57,040 nucleotides of DNA from Nitratireductor aquibiodomus NL21 = JCM 21793 (GTDB lineage: Bacteria; Pseudomonadota; Alphaproteobacteria; Rhizobiales; Rhizobiaceae): positions 1 through 57,040 of the forward strand of contig NZ_BAMP01000019.1 of the NCBI RefSeq assembly GCF_000615975.1, read 5' to 3'. The notes beneath the pieces were generated by a model that had not been told where the DNA came from, ran no database searches, and saw nothing but the letters and a program-made list of their open reading frames with translations. Positions 47,530 to 56,702 of this stretch are shown here, one piece after another (position 1 is the first letter of the stretch; the number at the start of each line of letters is the position of its first letter). The translations under genes and the position numbers were made by a program.

Positions 47530-47558
47530 GGGAAAGCTGCGACGCGATGGCGCGGGCC

Positions 47559-48173
47559 CTAACCCTCGTACTTTTCCAGGAATTCCTCTGCGTTCAGCGA
47601 GCGGAAATCGTTCAGTGCGGTGCGCAGCCTGTCATGGTTCCAGTCCCACCACGCAAGCGCCTGATATCGCTCGGAGGTTTTGCGGTCGAAGCGTTCGCGG
47701 ATCGGCCGGGCGGGAACGCCGCCGACAATCGTGTAGGGCGCGACGTCTTTCGACACCACCGCCCCGGCCCCGATCACCGCGCCATCGCCGATTGTGACGC
47801 CGGGCAGTATGGTGGAGCCGTGTCCGAGCCATGTGTCATGGCCGATCCGCACCATGTTTTCCCGCCGCCAGCCGAAGAAATCGCTGTCATGCTCTGCATC
47901 CGGCCAGTAATCGCCGGAGCGGTAGGTGAAATGGTGCAGGGTCGGGCGCCAGGTCGGGTGGTTCGTGGCGTTGATGCGCACGGCGGCGGCGATGTTGGAA
48001 AACTTGCCGATCTCGGCGCACCAGACGCTGCAATCCTGCGTCATGTAGGAGTAGTCGCCGACCACTGCTTCATGCACACGCGACCGCTCGCCGATTTCCG
48101 TGTAGCGGCCGAGTGTGGATGCGACGATTTCGGCGGAAGGGTGAACCGACGGCTTTTCGGAGAGCTGTTTCAT
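47559..48173 (-). CDS. Phosphonate-operon hexapeptide-repeat transferase (TIGR03308 type)
   Basis: 204 residues. The left-handed beta-helix of the LbH acetyltransferase superfamily shows as hexapeptide turns such as [37 protein letters not shown], and ends [12 protein letters not shown]. Members found in phn operons may acetylate phosphonate substrates, but activity is unproven. Start ATG 48173 overlaps the phnL stop by 4 bases. Last gene of the phnG operon. Confidence 0.88.
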   Translation of the reverse strand: MKQLSEKPSVHPSAEIVASTLGRYTEIGERSRVHEAVVGDYSYMTQDCSVWCAEIGKFSNIAAAVRINATNHPTWRPTLHHFTYRSGDYWPDAEHDSDFFGWRRENMVRIGHDTWLGHGSTILPGVTIGDGAVIGAGAVVSKDVAPYTIVGGVPARPIRERFDRKTSERYQALAWWDWNHDRLRTALNDFRSLNAEEFLEKYEG

Positions 48174-48876
48174 GCCGCTTTCCTGCCCGGTGCGAAGTCG
48201 ATGACGTCGATGATGCGGTCGGCCACCACGTCGCGCACATCCTGATCGTGGAAGATGCCCAGAAGGGCGACGCCCGCCGTCTTCTTCTCGTCGATCATGG
48301 AAACAACGATCTCGCGGTTTGCCTTGTCGAGCGAGGCGGTCGGTTCGTCGAGCAGCAGGACCGGATGATCGGTGATGAAGCCGCGCGCAATGTTCACGCG
48401 TTGCTGTTCGCCGCCGGAGAAGGTGGCGGGCGGCAGGTCCCACAGACGCTCCGGCAGGTTGAGGCGGGCAAGCAGCTTCTCGGCCCTGCCGCGCGCGGTT
48501 TCCAAAGCTTCACCACGCGCGATGAGCGGCTCGGCCACCACATCGCGTGCGGAAACGCGCGGCACCGCCCGCAGGAACTGGCTGACATAGCCGATCGTGT
48601 CGCGGCGGATGGCGATGACGGTGCGCGGATCAGCGGTGGCCAGATCCACCAGATTGCCGTCATGGGTGACGATCACCTGACCGCTGTCGATGGCGTAGCT
48701 GCCATAGATCATCTTGAGGATGGAACTCTTGCCGGCGCCCGAGGGGCCGCCAAGCACGGCGCATTCGCCGGCGGAGAGCGAGAAGGAGACATCGGCCACC
48801 ACGGTAGGCGAATGCCGCCCTGGAGATGCATGGTGAAGCTCTTGCAGACTTCGGAGACGACGAGTGGCGTTGCCAT
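48170..48876 (-). CDS. phnL: C-P lyase complex protein PhnL (-1 frameshift at ~48802)
   Basis: ABC-type ATPase without a membrane partner, needed with PhnG, PhnH and PhnI to attach phosphonate to ribose triphosphate. Walker [11 protein letters not shown], signature [14 protein letters not shown], Walker [12 protein letters not shown]. The main frame begins only at VADVSFSL. The true start is ATG 48876 ([21 protein letters not shown]), joined by restoring one G at CTACCG|TGGTG (LPVVADVSF). Restored length 235 residues. It starts 2 bases after the phnK stop. Confidence 0.91.
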
Positions 48877-48878
48877 GG

Positions 48879-49655
48879 TTACACCTGCAGGATGGAGGAA
48901 ACGAGAAGCTGGGTGTAGGGCGCCTGCGGATCGTCGAGCACCCGGTCGGTGAGGCCGCTTTCGACCACGTGACCGTCCTTCATAACGATCATGCGGTGGG
49001 AGAGAAGGCGGGCGACCGCAAGGTCGTGGGTGACGACGATGGCGGAGAGGCCCAGTTCGTGAACGAGCCCGCGTAGCAGATCGAGCAGGCGGGCCTGCAC
49101 CGACACGTCGAGACCGCCGGTCGGTTCATCCATGAAGACGAGGCGCGGGCCGGTGACGAGGTTGCGGGCAATCTGGAGGCGCTGGCGCATGCCGCCGGAA
49201 AAGGCGCGTGGCTGGTCGTCGATGCGATCCTCTGAGATTTCCACGCGGCCAAGCCAGTCGGTTGCGCTGGCGCGGATGTCGCCATAGTGGCGCTGGCCCA
49301 CGGCCATCAACCGCTCGCCGACATTGGCGCCGGCGGAGACCGTCATGCGCAGCCCGTCGGAGGGGTTCTGGTGCACGAAGCCCCAGTCGGTGCGCATCAG
49401 GAAGCGTCGCTCGGCCTCGCTCATGCGGTAGAGGTCGTGGAAGGCCCCGTAGCGCATGCGGTAGGACACGGTGCCGGAGGTCGGCAGGAGGCGGGTCGAG
49501 AGGCAGTTGAGCAAGGTGGTCTTGCCCGAGCCGGACTCGCCCACCACAGCCAGAACCTCGCCCGGCCACAGGTCGAAGGAGATATCGTTGCAGCCGATGC
49601 GGTTGCCGTAGAATTTCGAGATGGAGCGAACGCGAAGCAGCGGTTCGTCGGTCAT
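48879..49655 (-). CDS. phnK: C-P lyase complex ATPase PhnK
   Basis: 258 residues. Walker A GESGSGKTT, signature FSGGMRQRLQIARNL, Walker B LVFMDEPTGGLD and switch VVTHDLAVA. In E. coli a PhnK dimer docks on PhnJ in the C-P lyase core. ATG 49655 matches the family start MTDEPLLRVRSISKFYG. It lies 34 bases after phnJ. Intact. Confidence 0.94.
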   Translation of the reverse strand: MTDEPLLRVRSISKFYGNRIGCNDISFDLWPGEVLAVVGESGSGKTTLLNCLSTRLLPTSGTVSYRMRYGAFHDLYRMSEAERRFLMRTDWGFVHQNPSDGLRMTVSAGANVGERLMAVGQRHYGDIRASATDWLGRVEISEDRIDDQPRAFSGGMRQRLQIARNLVTGPRLVFMDEPTGGLDVSVQARLLDLLRGLVHELGLSAIVVTHDLAVARLLSHRMIVMKDGHVVESGLTDRVLDDPQAPYTQLLVSSILQV

Positions 49656-49689
49656 TGGATTTCTCCGCGAATTTTCAAAAGTTTGCGCA

Positions 49690-50580
49690 TCAGATGGTCG
49701 CAGCCTCTTCGCCGGACAGATGCCCGCGATGGCCACTAGCGCGGCGCGCCTCGCAATTGTCGGTGTCGGAGCAGACGAACATGCGCCCGCCGCGATCATC
49801 GAGAACCACTTCGTCGAGATAGACATTCGTGCCGCCGCACAGCGCGCAGGGCTCATCGAAGGTCTGGATCTCGAAGGGGTGATCCTCGAAATCGAGGCTT
49901 TCGACCCGCGTGTAGGGCGGCACGGCGTAGATGCGCTTTTCGCGGCCTGCGCCGAAAAGCTGGAGCGCCTTCGACATGTGCATTTTCGGATTGTCGAATT
50001 TCGGCGTCGGCGACGGGTCCATCACATAGCGCCCCTCGACCTTGACCGGATAGGCGAAGGTGGTGGCGATGTGACCGTGCTGGGCGATGTCCTCGTAGAG
50101 CTTCACATGCATGAGGCCGTATTCCTCAAGCGCGTGCATCTTGCGGGTTTCGGTCTCGCGCGGTTCGAGAAAGCGCAGCGGTTCCGGGATCGGCACCTGA
50201 TAGACGAGCACCTGACCGGCCTTCAGCGGTTCCTCCGGTATGCGGTGGCGCGTCTGGATGATGGTGGCGTCGGCGGTGTGGGTGGTGACATCCACATTGG
50301 CGACCTTCTGGAAGAAGGCGCGGATGGAGACGGCATTGGTGGTGTCGTCCGCACCCTGGTCGATGACCTTGAGCACATCGTCGGTTCCGATCACTGATGC
50401 GGTGACCTGCACGCCGCCAGTGCCCCAGCCATAGGGCATCGGCATTTCGCGGCTGGCGAAGGGCACCTGATAGCCGGGAATGGCGATGGCCTTGAGGATC
50501 GCGCGGCGGATCATGCGCTTCGTCTGCTCGTCCAGATAGGCGAAATTGTACTGGGCGATGTTGTCGGTGTGGGCGTTCAT
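49690..50580 (-). CDS. phnJ: Carbon-phosphorus lyase PhnJ (radical SAM)
   Basis: 296 residues. It cleaves the C-P bond, releasing alkane and 5-phosphoribosyl 1,2-cyclic phosphate. Cluster cysteines C245-x2-C248-x21-C270-x5-C276 match E. coli C241, C244, C266 and C272 with a constant +4 offset. G36 in AIPGYQVPF matches the Gly32 thiyl/glycyl radical site with the same offset. The catalytic machinery is therefore complete. The start overlaps the restored phnI stop (ATGA). Confidence 0.96.
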   Translation of the reverse strand: MNAHTDNIAQYNFAYLDEQTKRMIRRAILKAIAIPGYQVPFASREMPMPYGWGTGGVQVTASVIGTDDVLKVIDQGADDTTNAVSIRAFFQKVANVDVTTHTADATIIQTRHRIPEEPLKAGQVLVYQVPIPEPLRFLEPRETETRKMHALEEYGLMHVKLYEDIAQHGHIATTFAYPVKVEGRYVMDPSPTPKFDNPKMHMSKALQLFGAGREKRIYAVPPYTRVESLDFEDHPFEIQTFDEPCALCGGTNVYLDEVVLDDRGGRMFVCSDTDNCEARRASGHRGHLSGEEAATI

Positions 50581-51685
50581 TCAGCAGCTCCCGGTGCTCG
50601 GTGTCTGCGCCCTCGCGGCGCTCCTCATATTCGCGGCGCATCTGGCGAACCAGACCGAGCTCGGCCTGAAAGTCGACATAGTGCGGCAGCTTCAGGTGCT
50701 CGACGAAGCCGGTCGCCTGCACGTTGTCGCAATGGGAAATGACGAACTCCTCGTCCTGCGCGGGCGCGGTGATATCCTCATCCAGTTCGTCCGCGCGCAG
50801 CGCCCGGTCGCACAGCGACATGGCCATGGCCTTGCGTTCCGACTGACCGAACACCAGCCCGTAGCCGCGCGTGAACTGCGGCGGCACCTTCTTCGACCCC
50901 TTGAACTGGTTGACCATCTGGCATTCGGTGACGCGGATGCGGCCAAGCGTGAGCGGGAAATCCAGTTCCGGCACGTCGATCTCCACATCCACCTCGCCAA
51001 TGCGGATTTCGCCGGCAAAAGGGTGGTTGCGGCCATAGCCGCGCTGGGTGGAGTATCCGAGAGCAAGGAGAAAACCCTCGTCGCCGCGCGACAGCGCCTG
51101 AAGGCGCTGGTCGCGATCCATGGGAAACTCCGGCGGCTCGCGGGTGATGTCGCCGGGCTCGCGGTCTTCCGGCAGCGAACCGTCTTCCTCAATCAGGCCT
51201 TCATTGGCGAGAATGTCGGACACACGCGGCATGGCTTCTTCGGCCTCGCTGCGCGCCTCGGGCGCTGCCGGTTCGGCGTCTTCGGCCAGTTCCGGGTCAA
51301 GCAGGCGGTGCGTGTAGTCGAAGGTGGGGCCGAGAAGCTGCCCGCCAGGCAGATCCTTGTAGGTGGCGGAGACGCGCCGCTCGACCAGCATGGCCGCCGT
51401 GTCGACGGGGCGCGTATAGCCGAAGCGCGGCAGGGTGGTGCGGTAGGCGCGCAGAAGGAAGATCGCCTCGATCATGTCGCCGCGCGCCTGCTTCACAGCA
51501 AGCGCTGCAAGCCCCGCATCGTAAAGCGAGCCTTCGGACATGACGCGGTCGACGGCGAGCGAAAGCTGGCTGGAGATCTGTTCGAGCGTGATGGCGGGCA
51601 CATTGCGGTCGCCGCGGCGACGGTCGGCCAGAAGCCGATGCGCGTTCTGGATGGCGGCTTCGCCGCCCTTGACGGCTACATACAT
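50577..51685 (-). CDS. phnI: C-P lyase complex protein PhnI (-1 frameshift near 50609-50615)
   Basis: Nucleosidase-type subunit that, with PhnG, PhnH and PhnL, joins phosphonate to ATP ribose. It begins MYVAVKGGEAAIQNAHRLLADRRRGD. The frame is intact through HYVDFQAELGLVRQMRREYEERR, then would run on for over 100 residues across phnJ. A one-base loss near 50612 explains this: the restored frame ends APGAAE with TGA overlapping the phnJ start, 369 residues. The exact lost base is not certain. Confidence 0.91.
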
Positions 51686-51688
51686 GGC

Positions 51689-52299
51689 TCAGGCCTCCTG
51701 ATTGGTGATGCGGGTGGAACGGGGCAGGGCCGCGAGGCCCTCGCGGCTGACCAGGATCAGGTCGATCCCGCGTGGGAAACGGGCGTGGTTTTGCGCCCAC
51801 TGTCGGGCGAAATGGCGCGGCAGCGGATGCGGCGCAAGGCGCGCTTCGCTCTCGATGCCGGGGCCCTGGAGCACCAGTTCCTCGCCGCCTGAAAGGTCGC
51901 TCACCTGAAGAACGAGCGTGGCCGAACGGTCGGGATATTCCTGTGAGCCTTGAGCAAAATTCTCCAGCCCGATCAGGTGTTCCGGATCGGCGGAAAAGAC
52001 GAAATGCGCATCGGCTGGCGTGTTGGCGATGGGCGCGCCGGTGTGGAAGGCGAGCCAGGCGCACACGGCATCGTCGTCCGCCAGAATCGGATCGAGCCAG
52101 ATGGGCGTGTCCTGATCGCAAAGGGCCAGCGCAACGGCGGCAGCTCCGGCGTCAGCGGTGCGGGCGGTCTTGCAAGCGCTACGCCCTTGTGGATCGTGCC
52201 GGGTTCGGCCATGGCCTGCATCACCGCGCGAAAGATCGTCTGGGCGTCGAAAACCGGGTTCTGGAAACCGCCCTCGATGGCGATGGAATCGAGCGTCAT
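51689..52299 (-). CDS. phnH: C-P lyase complex protein PhnH (-1 frameshift at ~52150)
   Basis: Non-catalytic C-P lyase core subunit. The N-terminus MTLDSIAIEGGFQNPVFDAQTIFRAVMQAMAEPG is in one frame. From about AALAL the family sequence (CDQDTPIWLDPIL ... RGIDLILVSREGLAALPRSTRI) is in the next. One base restored near ACG|CCGGAG gives PPAPLTAGAAAVALALCDQ and 203 residues. It starts inside the phnG stop (TGATG) and is 3 bases before phnI. Confidence 0.91.
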
Positions 52300-52766
52300 C
52301 AGTCCTCTCCGCGAACCATGGTGAAGAAATCGACCTTGGTCGCCGCCGTTTCGGCGCGACGGGTCGCGTCCGCTTCGATGCGGCGGGCGCGCAGCGGCGC
52401 GAGGATCTTTTCCTCGATGCGGGCTTCAAGGTCGGGTTTCTGGCGCAGCGCGTCGATCAGGGCGGCAACCCGCACCTTCGTCTTCTCGCGGCCAAGCGCA
52501 TAGGCATGGCCAACCTCGCCGCCGGGCAGCTTGACAGTGGCGCGCGTGACGGTGGCTTCGCCGAAGTTGAACGGCGCGCCGCCGCCGCCCATCCGGCCGC
52601 GAACGGTCACGAGGCCGGTTTCAGGTCCGCGCAGCGTTTCGGCTTCGTCGGGCAGCCCGGCTTCGTTCCAGAGCCGCATCAGGTCGCTTCCATTGGCCAT
52701 GGCTAGCACCGCCATCGCCTCGCGTCGCCGTTCGGTGACCGCCTGTCTTTCCTGTCGTGAGACCAT
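52299..52766 (-). CDS. phnG: C-P lyase complex protein PhnG
   Basis: 155 residues from ATG 52766, chosen because GGAAGGAGA lies just before it; upstream in-frame codons fall in the operator. PhnG is part of the PhnGHIJ core. Recognisable segments: RGPETGLVTVRGRMGGGGAPFNFGEATVTRATVKL and GHAYALGREK. First gene of the operon, under PhoB-type and PhnF-type control sites. Confidence 0.93.
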   Translation of the reverse strand: MVSRQERQAVTERRREAMAVLAMANGSDLMRLWNEAGLPDEAETLRGPETGLVTVRGRMGGGGAPFNFGEATVTRATVKLPGGEVGHAYALGREKTKVRVAALIDALRQKPDLEARIEEKILAPLRARRIEADATRRAETAATKVDFFTMVRGED

Positions 52767-52791
52767 GATGTCTCCTTCCTCGTTCATTAAT

Positions 52792-52811
52792 TTGTCTATT
52801 GTTCTAGACAA
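52792..52811. promoter_or_regulatory. Palindrome, likely PhnF (GntR) operator
   Basis: TTGTCTA-N6-TAGACAA, just downstream of the predicted phnG transcription start and 26 bases before the phnG ATG. GntR/HutC regulators bind GTCTA/TAGAC-type dyads. The position fits repression of phnG by the divergent phnF product. Confidence 0.65.
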
Positions 52812-52831
52812 TTAAACATATTATGGGTTTT

Positions 52832-52864
52832 GCCTAACGGGTGTCCATGACGCGTTGATGACAA
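52832..52864 (-). promoter_or_regulatory. Pho box and core promoter of the phnG operon
   Basis: On the minus strand TTGTCAT-CAAC-GCGTCAT (52864-52847), two heptamers at an 11-base step. Then GGACACCCGTTAGGC, which matches the phnC promoter base for base except in three positions. Indicates shared PhoB activation. Confidence 0.78.
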
Positions 52865-52886
52865 GACTGGCAAGGGAAGCAGAAAA

Positions 52887-53642
52887 TTGGTGCAGGTGAA
52901 GGAAGCGGTGATCGAGCGGCGCAGCGGCGTTGCGCTCTGGCGGCAGATTGCCGACCGCATGCGGCGTGAGATTGGCGAAGCGGCACTTGGCGGCGATGGC
53001 CGCATGCCGCCCGAAACGGCGCTTGCGGAGCGTTTCGGCGTCAACCGGCATACGGTGCGCACGGCGATCGCCGCACTCGTGCAAGAGGGCGTGCTGCGGG
53101 CCGAGCAGGGGCGCGGCACCTTCGTGGAAGGACGAAAGCGGCTGGCCTACCCCATTCGCAGCCGCACGCGCTTTTCCGAAGGGCTGGCCGGGCAGTCGCG
53201 CGGGCTGGCCGCCGATCTGCTCGACCACGCCACGGAGAAAGCAGCAGCGGACGTGGCAAAAGCACTGCACCTTTCCCCCGGTGCGCCGGTGATCCGGCTT
53301 GAGACACTTTCGCATGCCGATGGCAGGCCCGTGTCGCGCGCGCGAAGCTGGTTCGATGCTGAGCGCTTTGCGGGCATGGCCGAGGCCTTCGCACAGACAC
53401 GCTCGATCACGGCTTCGTTTAGGGAATTTGGCCTCGCCGACTATCTGCGCCACAGCACCGTCGTAACGGCCAGACACGCGGAAGCGGGCGACCTGAAAGA
53501 CCTGCGGCTTTCGCCCGGCGCAATCGTTCTCGTGACCACCGCCATCAATGTGGATACGCGAGGGAAGCCGGTGCAATATTCCGAGACCCGCTTTGCCGCC
53601 GACAGGATCGAACTGCATATTCCCGGTTCCGAAGCCCAATAG
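52887..53642 (+). CDS. phnF: Phosphonate operon regulator PhnF (GntR family, HutC type)
   Basis: 251 residues. The winged helix-turn-helix (LWRQIADRMRREIG ... LAERFGVNRHTVRTAIAALVQEGVLRAEQGRGTFV) is followed by a chorismate-lyase-like UTRA effector domain (GAPVIRLETLSHADGRPVSRARSWFD ... YSETRFAADRIELH). It represses phn genes until phosphonate or phosphate signals appear. The exact start (TTG 52887 or GTG 52890/52896) is open. Divergent from phnG, 120 bases apart, with the regulatory sites between. Confidence 0.92.
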   Translation: MVQVKEAVIERRSGVALWRQIADRMRREIGEAALGGDGRMPPETALAERFGVNRHTVRTAIAALVQEGVLRAEQGRGTFVEGRKRLAYPIRSRTRFSEGLAGQSRGLAADLLDHATEKAAADVAKALHLSPGAPVIRLETLSHADGRPVSRARSWFDAERFAGMAEAFAQTRSITASFREFGLADYLRHSTVVTARHAEAGDLKDLRLSPGAIVLVTTAINVDTRGKPVQYSETRFAADRIELHIPGSEAQ

Positions 53643-53749
53643 CCTTTCACCTGAAGCTCACCGTGAAGTGACCGTAGCGCGAGGTGGTTTGCGTTGATTT
53701 GCACCGCCTTAACGTGCTCTATCGCCGCTTGTTTCAACCACGGGCAACA

Positions 53750-54988
53750 ATGGGGTCTCTCTTGCGCGCACTGCTTTTTTCGACGGCATTTCTGGCGATT
53801 GGCGCGGTTGCGGCCGCCGCCGACACCGCAAAGCCCGATCCCGCGAACTGGGATGCGGTTCTGGAGGATGCGCGTGGCGAAACGGTCTATTTCAACGCCT
53901 GGGGCGGCTCGCAGAACATCAACGACTACATCGGATGGGCAGGCGATGAACTGAACGAACGCTTCGGCGTCACGCTCAAGCACGTAAAGCTTGAGGATAC
54001 GGCAAGCGCCGTGGCCACGGTGGTGGCGGAAAAGGCCGCTGGCCGCGACGGAAATGGAACGGTCGACCTCATCTGGATCAATGGCGAGAATTTCGCCGCC
54101 ATGAAGGAGCAGGGCCTGATCCTCTCGCCGGGCTGGGCCGAAAAACTGCCGAACTGGACCTTTGTTGATGTCGAGAACAAGCCGACAATCCGCACCGACT
54201 TCACCGTGCCGGTGGAAGGGCTTGAGAGCCCATGGGGCATGGCGAAACTCGTCTTCTTCTACGACACCGCGCGCACCAGTGTGGAAGATCTGCCGCAGGA
54301 TGCCGACGGACTTTTGAAGTGGGCGCAGGAAAACCCCGGCCGCTTCTCCTATCCGCAGCCACCGGATTTCATCGGCTCGTCCTTCCTGAAACAGGTTCTG
54401 GCCGAGACGATCGCCGATCCCTCCCTGCTGCTCGAACCCGTGGAAGAGGAGCGCTTTGACGAGGTGACGAAGCCGCTGTTCGATTTTCTCGACGCGTTGA
54501 ACCCGGTCATGTGGCGCTCCGGCCGTGCGTATCCTCAAAACTACCCGGCGATGAAGCAGCTTCTCGCCGATTCCGAGCTCGACATCATCTTCGCGTTCAA
54601 TCCGGCTGAGGCCTCAAGCGCCATCGCCAATGGCGAATTGCCGGACACGGTGCGATCCTTCACTTTTCCCGGCGGCACGCTGGCCAATACTCACTTCCTC
54701 ACCATTCCCTACAACGCCTCGGCAAAGGCGGGCGCACTGGTGGCTGCCAATTTCCTGATGTCGCCGGAGGCGCAGGCCCGCAAGCAGGATCCCGCCATCT
54801 GGGGCGATCCCACCGTTCTGGCGCTCGACAAGCTGAACGAGGAAGATCGCGCCCGCTTCGATGCCATCGATCTCGGCGTCGCAACGCTGCGGCCCGACGA
54901 ACTCGGCCCCGCGCTGGACGAGCCGCACCCAAGCTGGATGGAGCGCATCGAAACCGAGTGGAAGCGGCGTTATGGGGTTGGCAATTAG
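53750..54988 (+). CDS. ABC transporter substrate-binding protein, YnjB family
   Basis: 412 residues from ATG 53750, which gives a clean signal peptide (LLRALLFSTAFLAIGAVAAAA). The mature protein begins near DTAKPDPANWDAVLEDARGETVYFNAWGGS and has the iron/thiamine/sulfate-type binding fold (ESPWGMAKLVFFYDT, FAFNPAEASSAI). The YnjBCD transporters have no firmly known ligand; thiamine-like compounds are suspected. First gene of a three-gene importer. Confidence 0.87.
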   Translation: MGSLLRALLFSTAFLAIGAVAAAADTAKPDPANWDAVLEDARGETVYFNAWGGSQNINDYIGWAGDELNERFGVTLKHVKLEDTASAVATVVAEKAAGRDGNGTVDLIWINGENFAAMKEQGLILSPGWAEKLPNWTFVDVENKPTIRTDFTVPVEGLESPWGMAKLVFFYDTARTSVEDLPQDADGLLKWAQENPGRFSYPQPPDFIGSSFLKQVLAETIADPSLLLEPVEEERFDEVTKPLFDFLDALNPVMWRSGRAYPQNYPAMKQLLADSELDIIFAFNPAEASSAIANGELPDTVRSFTFPGGTLANTHFLTIPYNASAKAGALVAANFLMSPEAQARKQDPAIWGDPTVLALDKLNEEDRARFDAIDLGVATLRPDELGPALDEPHPSWMERIETEWKRRYGVGN

Positions 54989-55009
54989 CCAAGGCGTGGG
55001 ACCAGCCTG

Positions 55010-56686
55010 ATGCTGACGCGCCTCGGTCCCATGCTCGCCATAGGGCTTCTGACCGCTCCGGTCGCGTTCGGGCTGGCCGGCACTGTGTTGCCGGCCTTCG
55101 GCTATCTGCCGGCACTGGGCGGCATGGAGTTCGGTCTGGCACCCTTCTCCATGCTGTTTGCCGAACCGGCGATCCTCATGTCGGCGCTGATGAGCCTTGT
55201 GACCGGGCTCGTCACCGCCGTCATTTCCCTGACAGCGGTGATCCTGTTCACCGCCGCATGGGGCGGCACTCGGCTTTTCGCGCGCATCCAGCATCTGATT
55301 TCGCCGCTGCTTTCCCTGCCGCACGCGGCCAGCGCCTTCGCACTCGCTTTCCTTATAGCGCCGTCGGGCATGATCGCGCGGTTGATCTCGCCGGAGCTGA
55401 CCGGTTGGGAGCGTCCGCCCGATCTGCTGATTGTGCACGATCCGCTCGGCCTGTCGATGATGGCGGGGCTGATCGTGAAGGAAATTCCGTTCCTGCTTCT
55501 CGTCACGCTGGCCGCACTGCCGCAGGTGAAGCCGGCGCGCACGCGGGCGCTCATCGCATCGATGGGGTATGGGCGCATTTCCGGTTTCGTGTTCGGCCTC
55601 TGGCCGTCGATCTACCCGCAGATCCGACTGCCGGTTTTCGCGGTCATCGCCTTTGCCACATCGGTGGTCGATGTGGCCGCCATTCTTGGCCCGACCACGC
55701 CGGCGCCGCTGGCCGTTCGGCTAGTCAACTGGATGAACGATCCCGACCTTTCCAGGCGCTTTCTGGCATCGGCCGGCGCAATGCTGCAACTGGGCGTCAC
55801 GGCTGCTGCGATCCTGATCTGGATCGGCTTCGAAAAACTGGGCGCACGCCTGCGCGATCGGATGGCTTGTGCGGGAAAACGCCTCCGGCGCGACCGTGTC
55901 CTGCGCTGGGGGGCGCTTGCCGTCATGCTGGCTTCCGCCGGTGCGATCTTTATCGGCCTGCTGGCGCTCGGTCTTTGGTCGGTGGCGGGCCTCTGGCAAT
56001 ATCCCGACCTTCTGCCCGCGCGCTTCGATCTGCGCAACTGGATGCGGGTTATGCCCAATCTGGTGGAGCCGTTGACGACCACGCTCTTCGTGGCGTTCGT
56101 TTCCACGCTGATTGCGGTGGCAATCGCCATATTGTGCTTCGTGCGGGAGGATGAGACCGGGCGCCCGGCGCGGGGCACGCTCGCGCTTCTCTATCTGCCG
56201 CTACTGGTGCCGCAGGTGGCGTTCCTGTTCGGGCTCCAGCTCCTGTTCATCCTGACGGATGTGGAGGCCACGCTGGCGGCGCTGGTGTTCACCCATCTCG
56301 TCTTCGTGTTGCCCTATGCCTGGCTCAGCCTCAAAGATCCCTGGCGCGCCTTCGACCGGCGGTACGATCAGATCGCGGCGGGGCTCGGCAAGGGACCGGT
56401 AGAGCGCTTCTTCTATATCCGCCTGCCCATGCTGGCGCGGCCGCTTCTTGCCGTTGCGGCCATCGGCTTCTCGGTGTCGGTGGGGCTCTATCTGCCCACG
56501 CTGCTGATTGGTGCGGGGCGGCTGACGACAATCACCACGGAGGCGGTGGCGCTCGCTTCCGGTGGCAATCGCCGCGTGATCGGCATCTATGCCTTCATGC
56601 AAATGGTCTTGCCGGCGGCGGGCTTTGCCGTTGCCACCATCGTACCGGCGCTGATATTCCGCCGTTATCGCGACATGCATGTTTGA
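55010..56686 (+). CDS. ABC transporter permease, YnjC family (fused double permease)
   Basis: 558 residues, ~12 transmembrane helices in two homologous halves, so one chain supplies both permease domains. Each half has a coupling loop: ALIASMGYGRISGFVFGLWPSIYPQ and DQIAAGLGKGPVERFFYIRLPML. It lies 21 bases after the binding protein and 16 before the ATPase. Intact. Confidence 0.88.
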   Translation: MLTRLGPMLAIGLLTAPVAFGLAGTVLPAFGYLPALGGMEFGLAPFSMLFAEPAILMSALMSLVTGLVTAVISLTAVILFTAAWGGTRLFARIQHLISPLLSLPHAASAFALAFLIAPSGMIARLISPELTGWERPPDLLIVHDPLGLSMMAGLIVKEIPFLLLVTLAALPQVKPARTRALIASMGYGRISGFVFGLWPSIYPQIRLPVFAVIAFATSVVDVAAILGPTTPAPLAVRLVNWMNDPDLSRRFLASAGAMLQLGVTAAAILIWIGFEKLGARLRDRMACAGKRLRRDRVLRWGALAVMLASAGAIFIGLLALGLWSVAGLWQYPDLLPARFDLRNWMRVMPNLVEPLTTTLFVAFVSTLIAVAIAILCFVREDETGRPARGTLALLYLPLLVPQVAFLFGLQLLFILTDVEATLAALVFTHLVFVLPYAWLSLKDPWRAFDRRYDQIAAGLGKGPVERFFYIRLPMLARPLLAVAAIGFSVSVGLYLPTLLIGAGRLTTITTEAVALASGGNRRVIGIYAFMQMVLPAAGFAVATIVPALIFRRYRDMHV

Positions 56687-56702
56687 ATGGAAACGGGACT
56701 TG

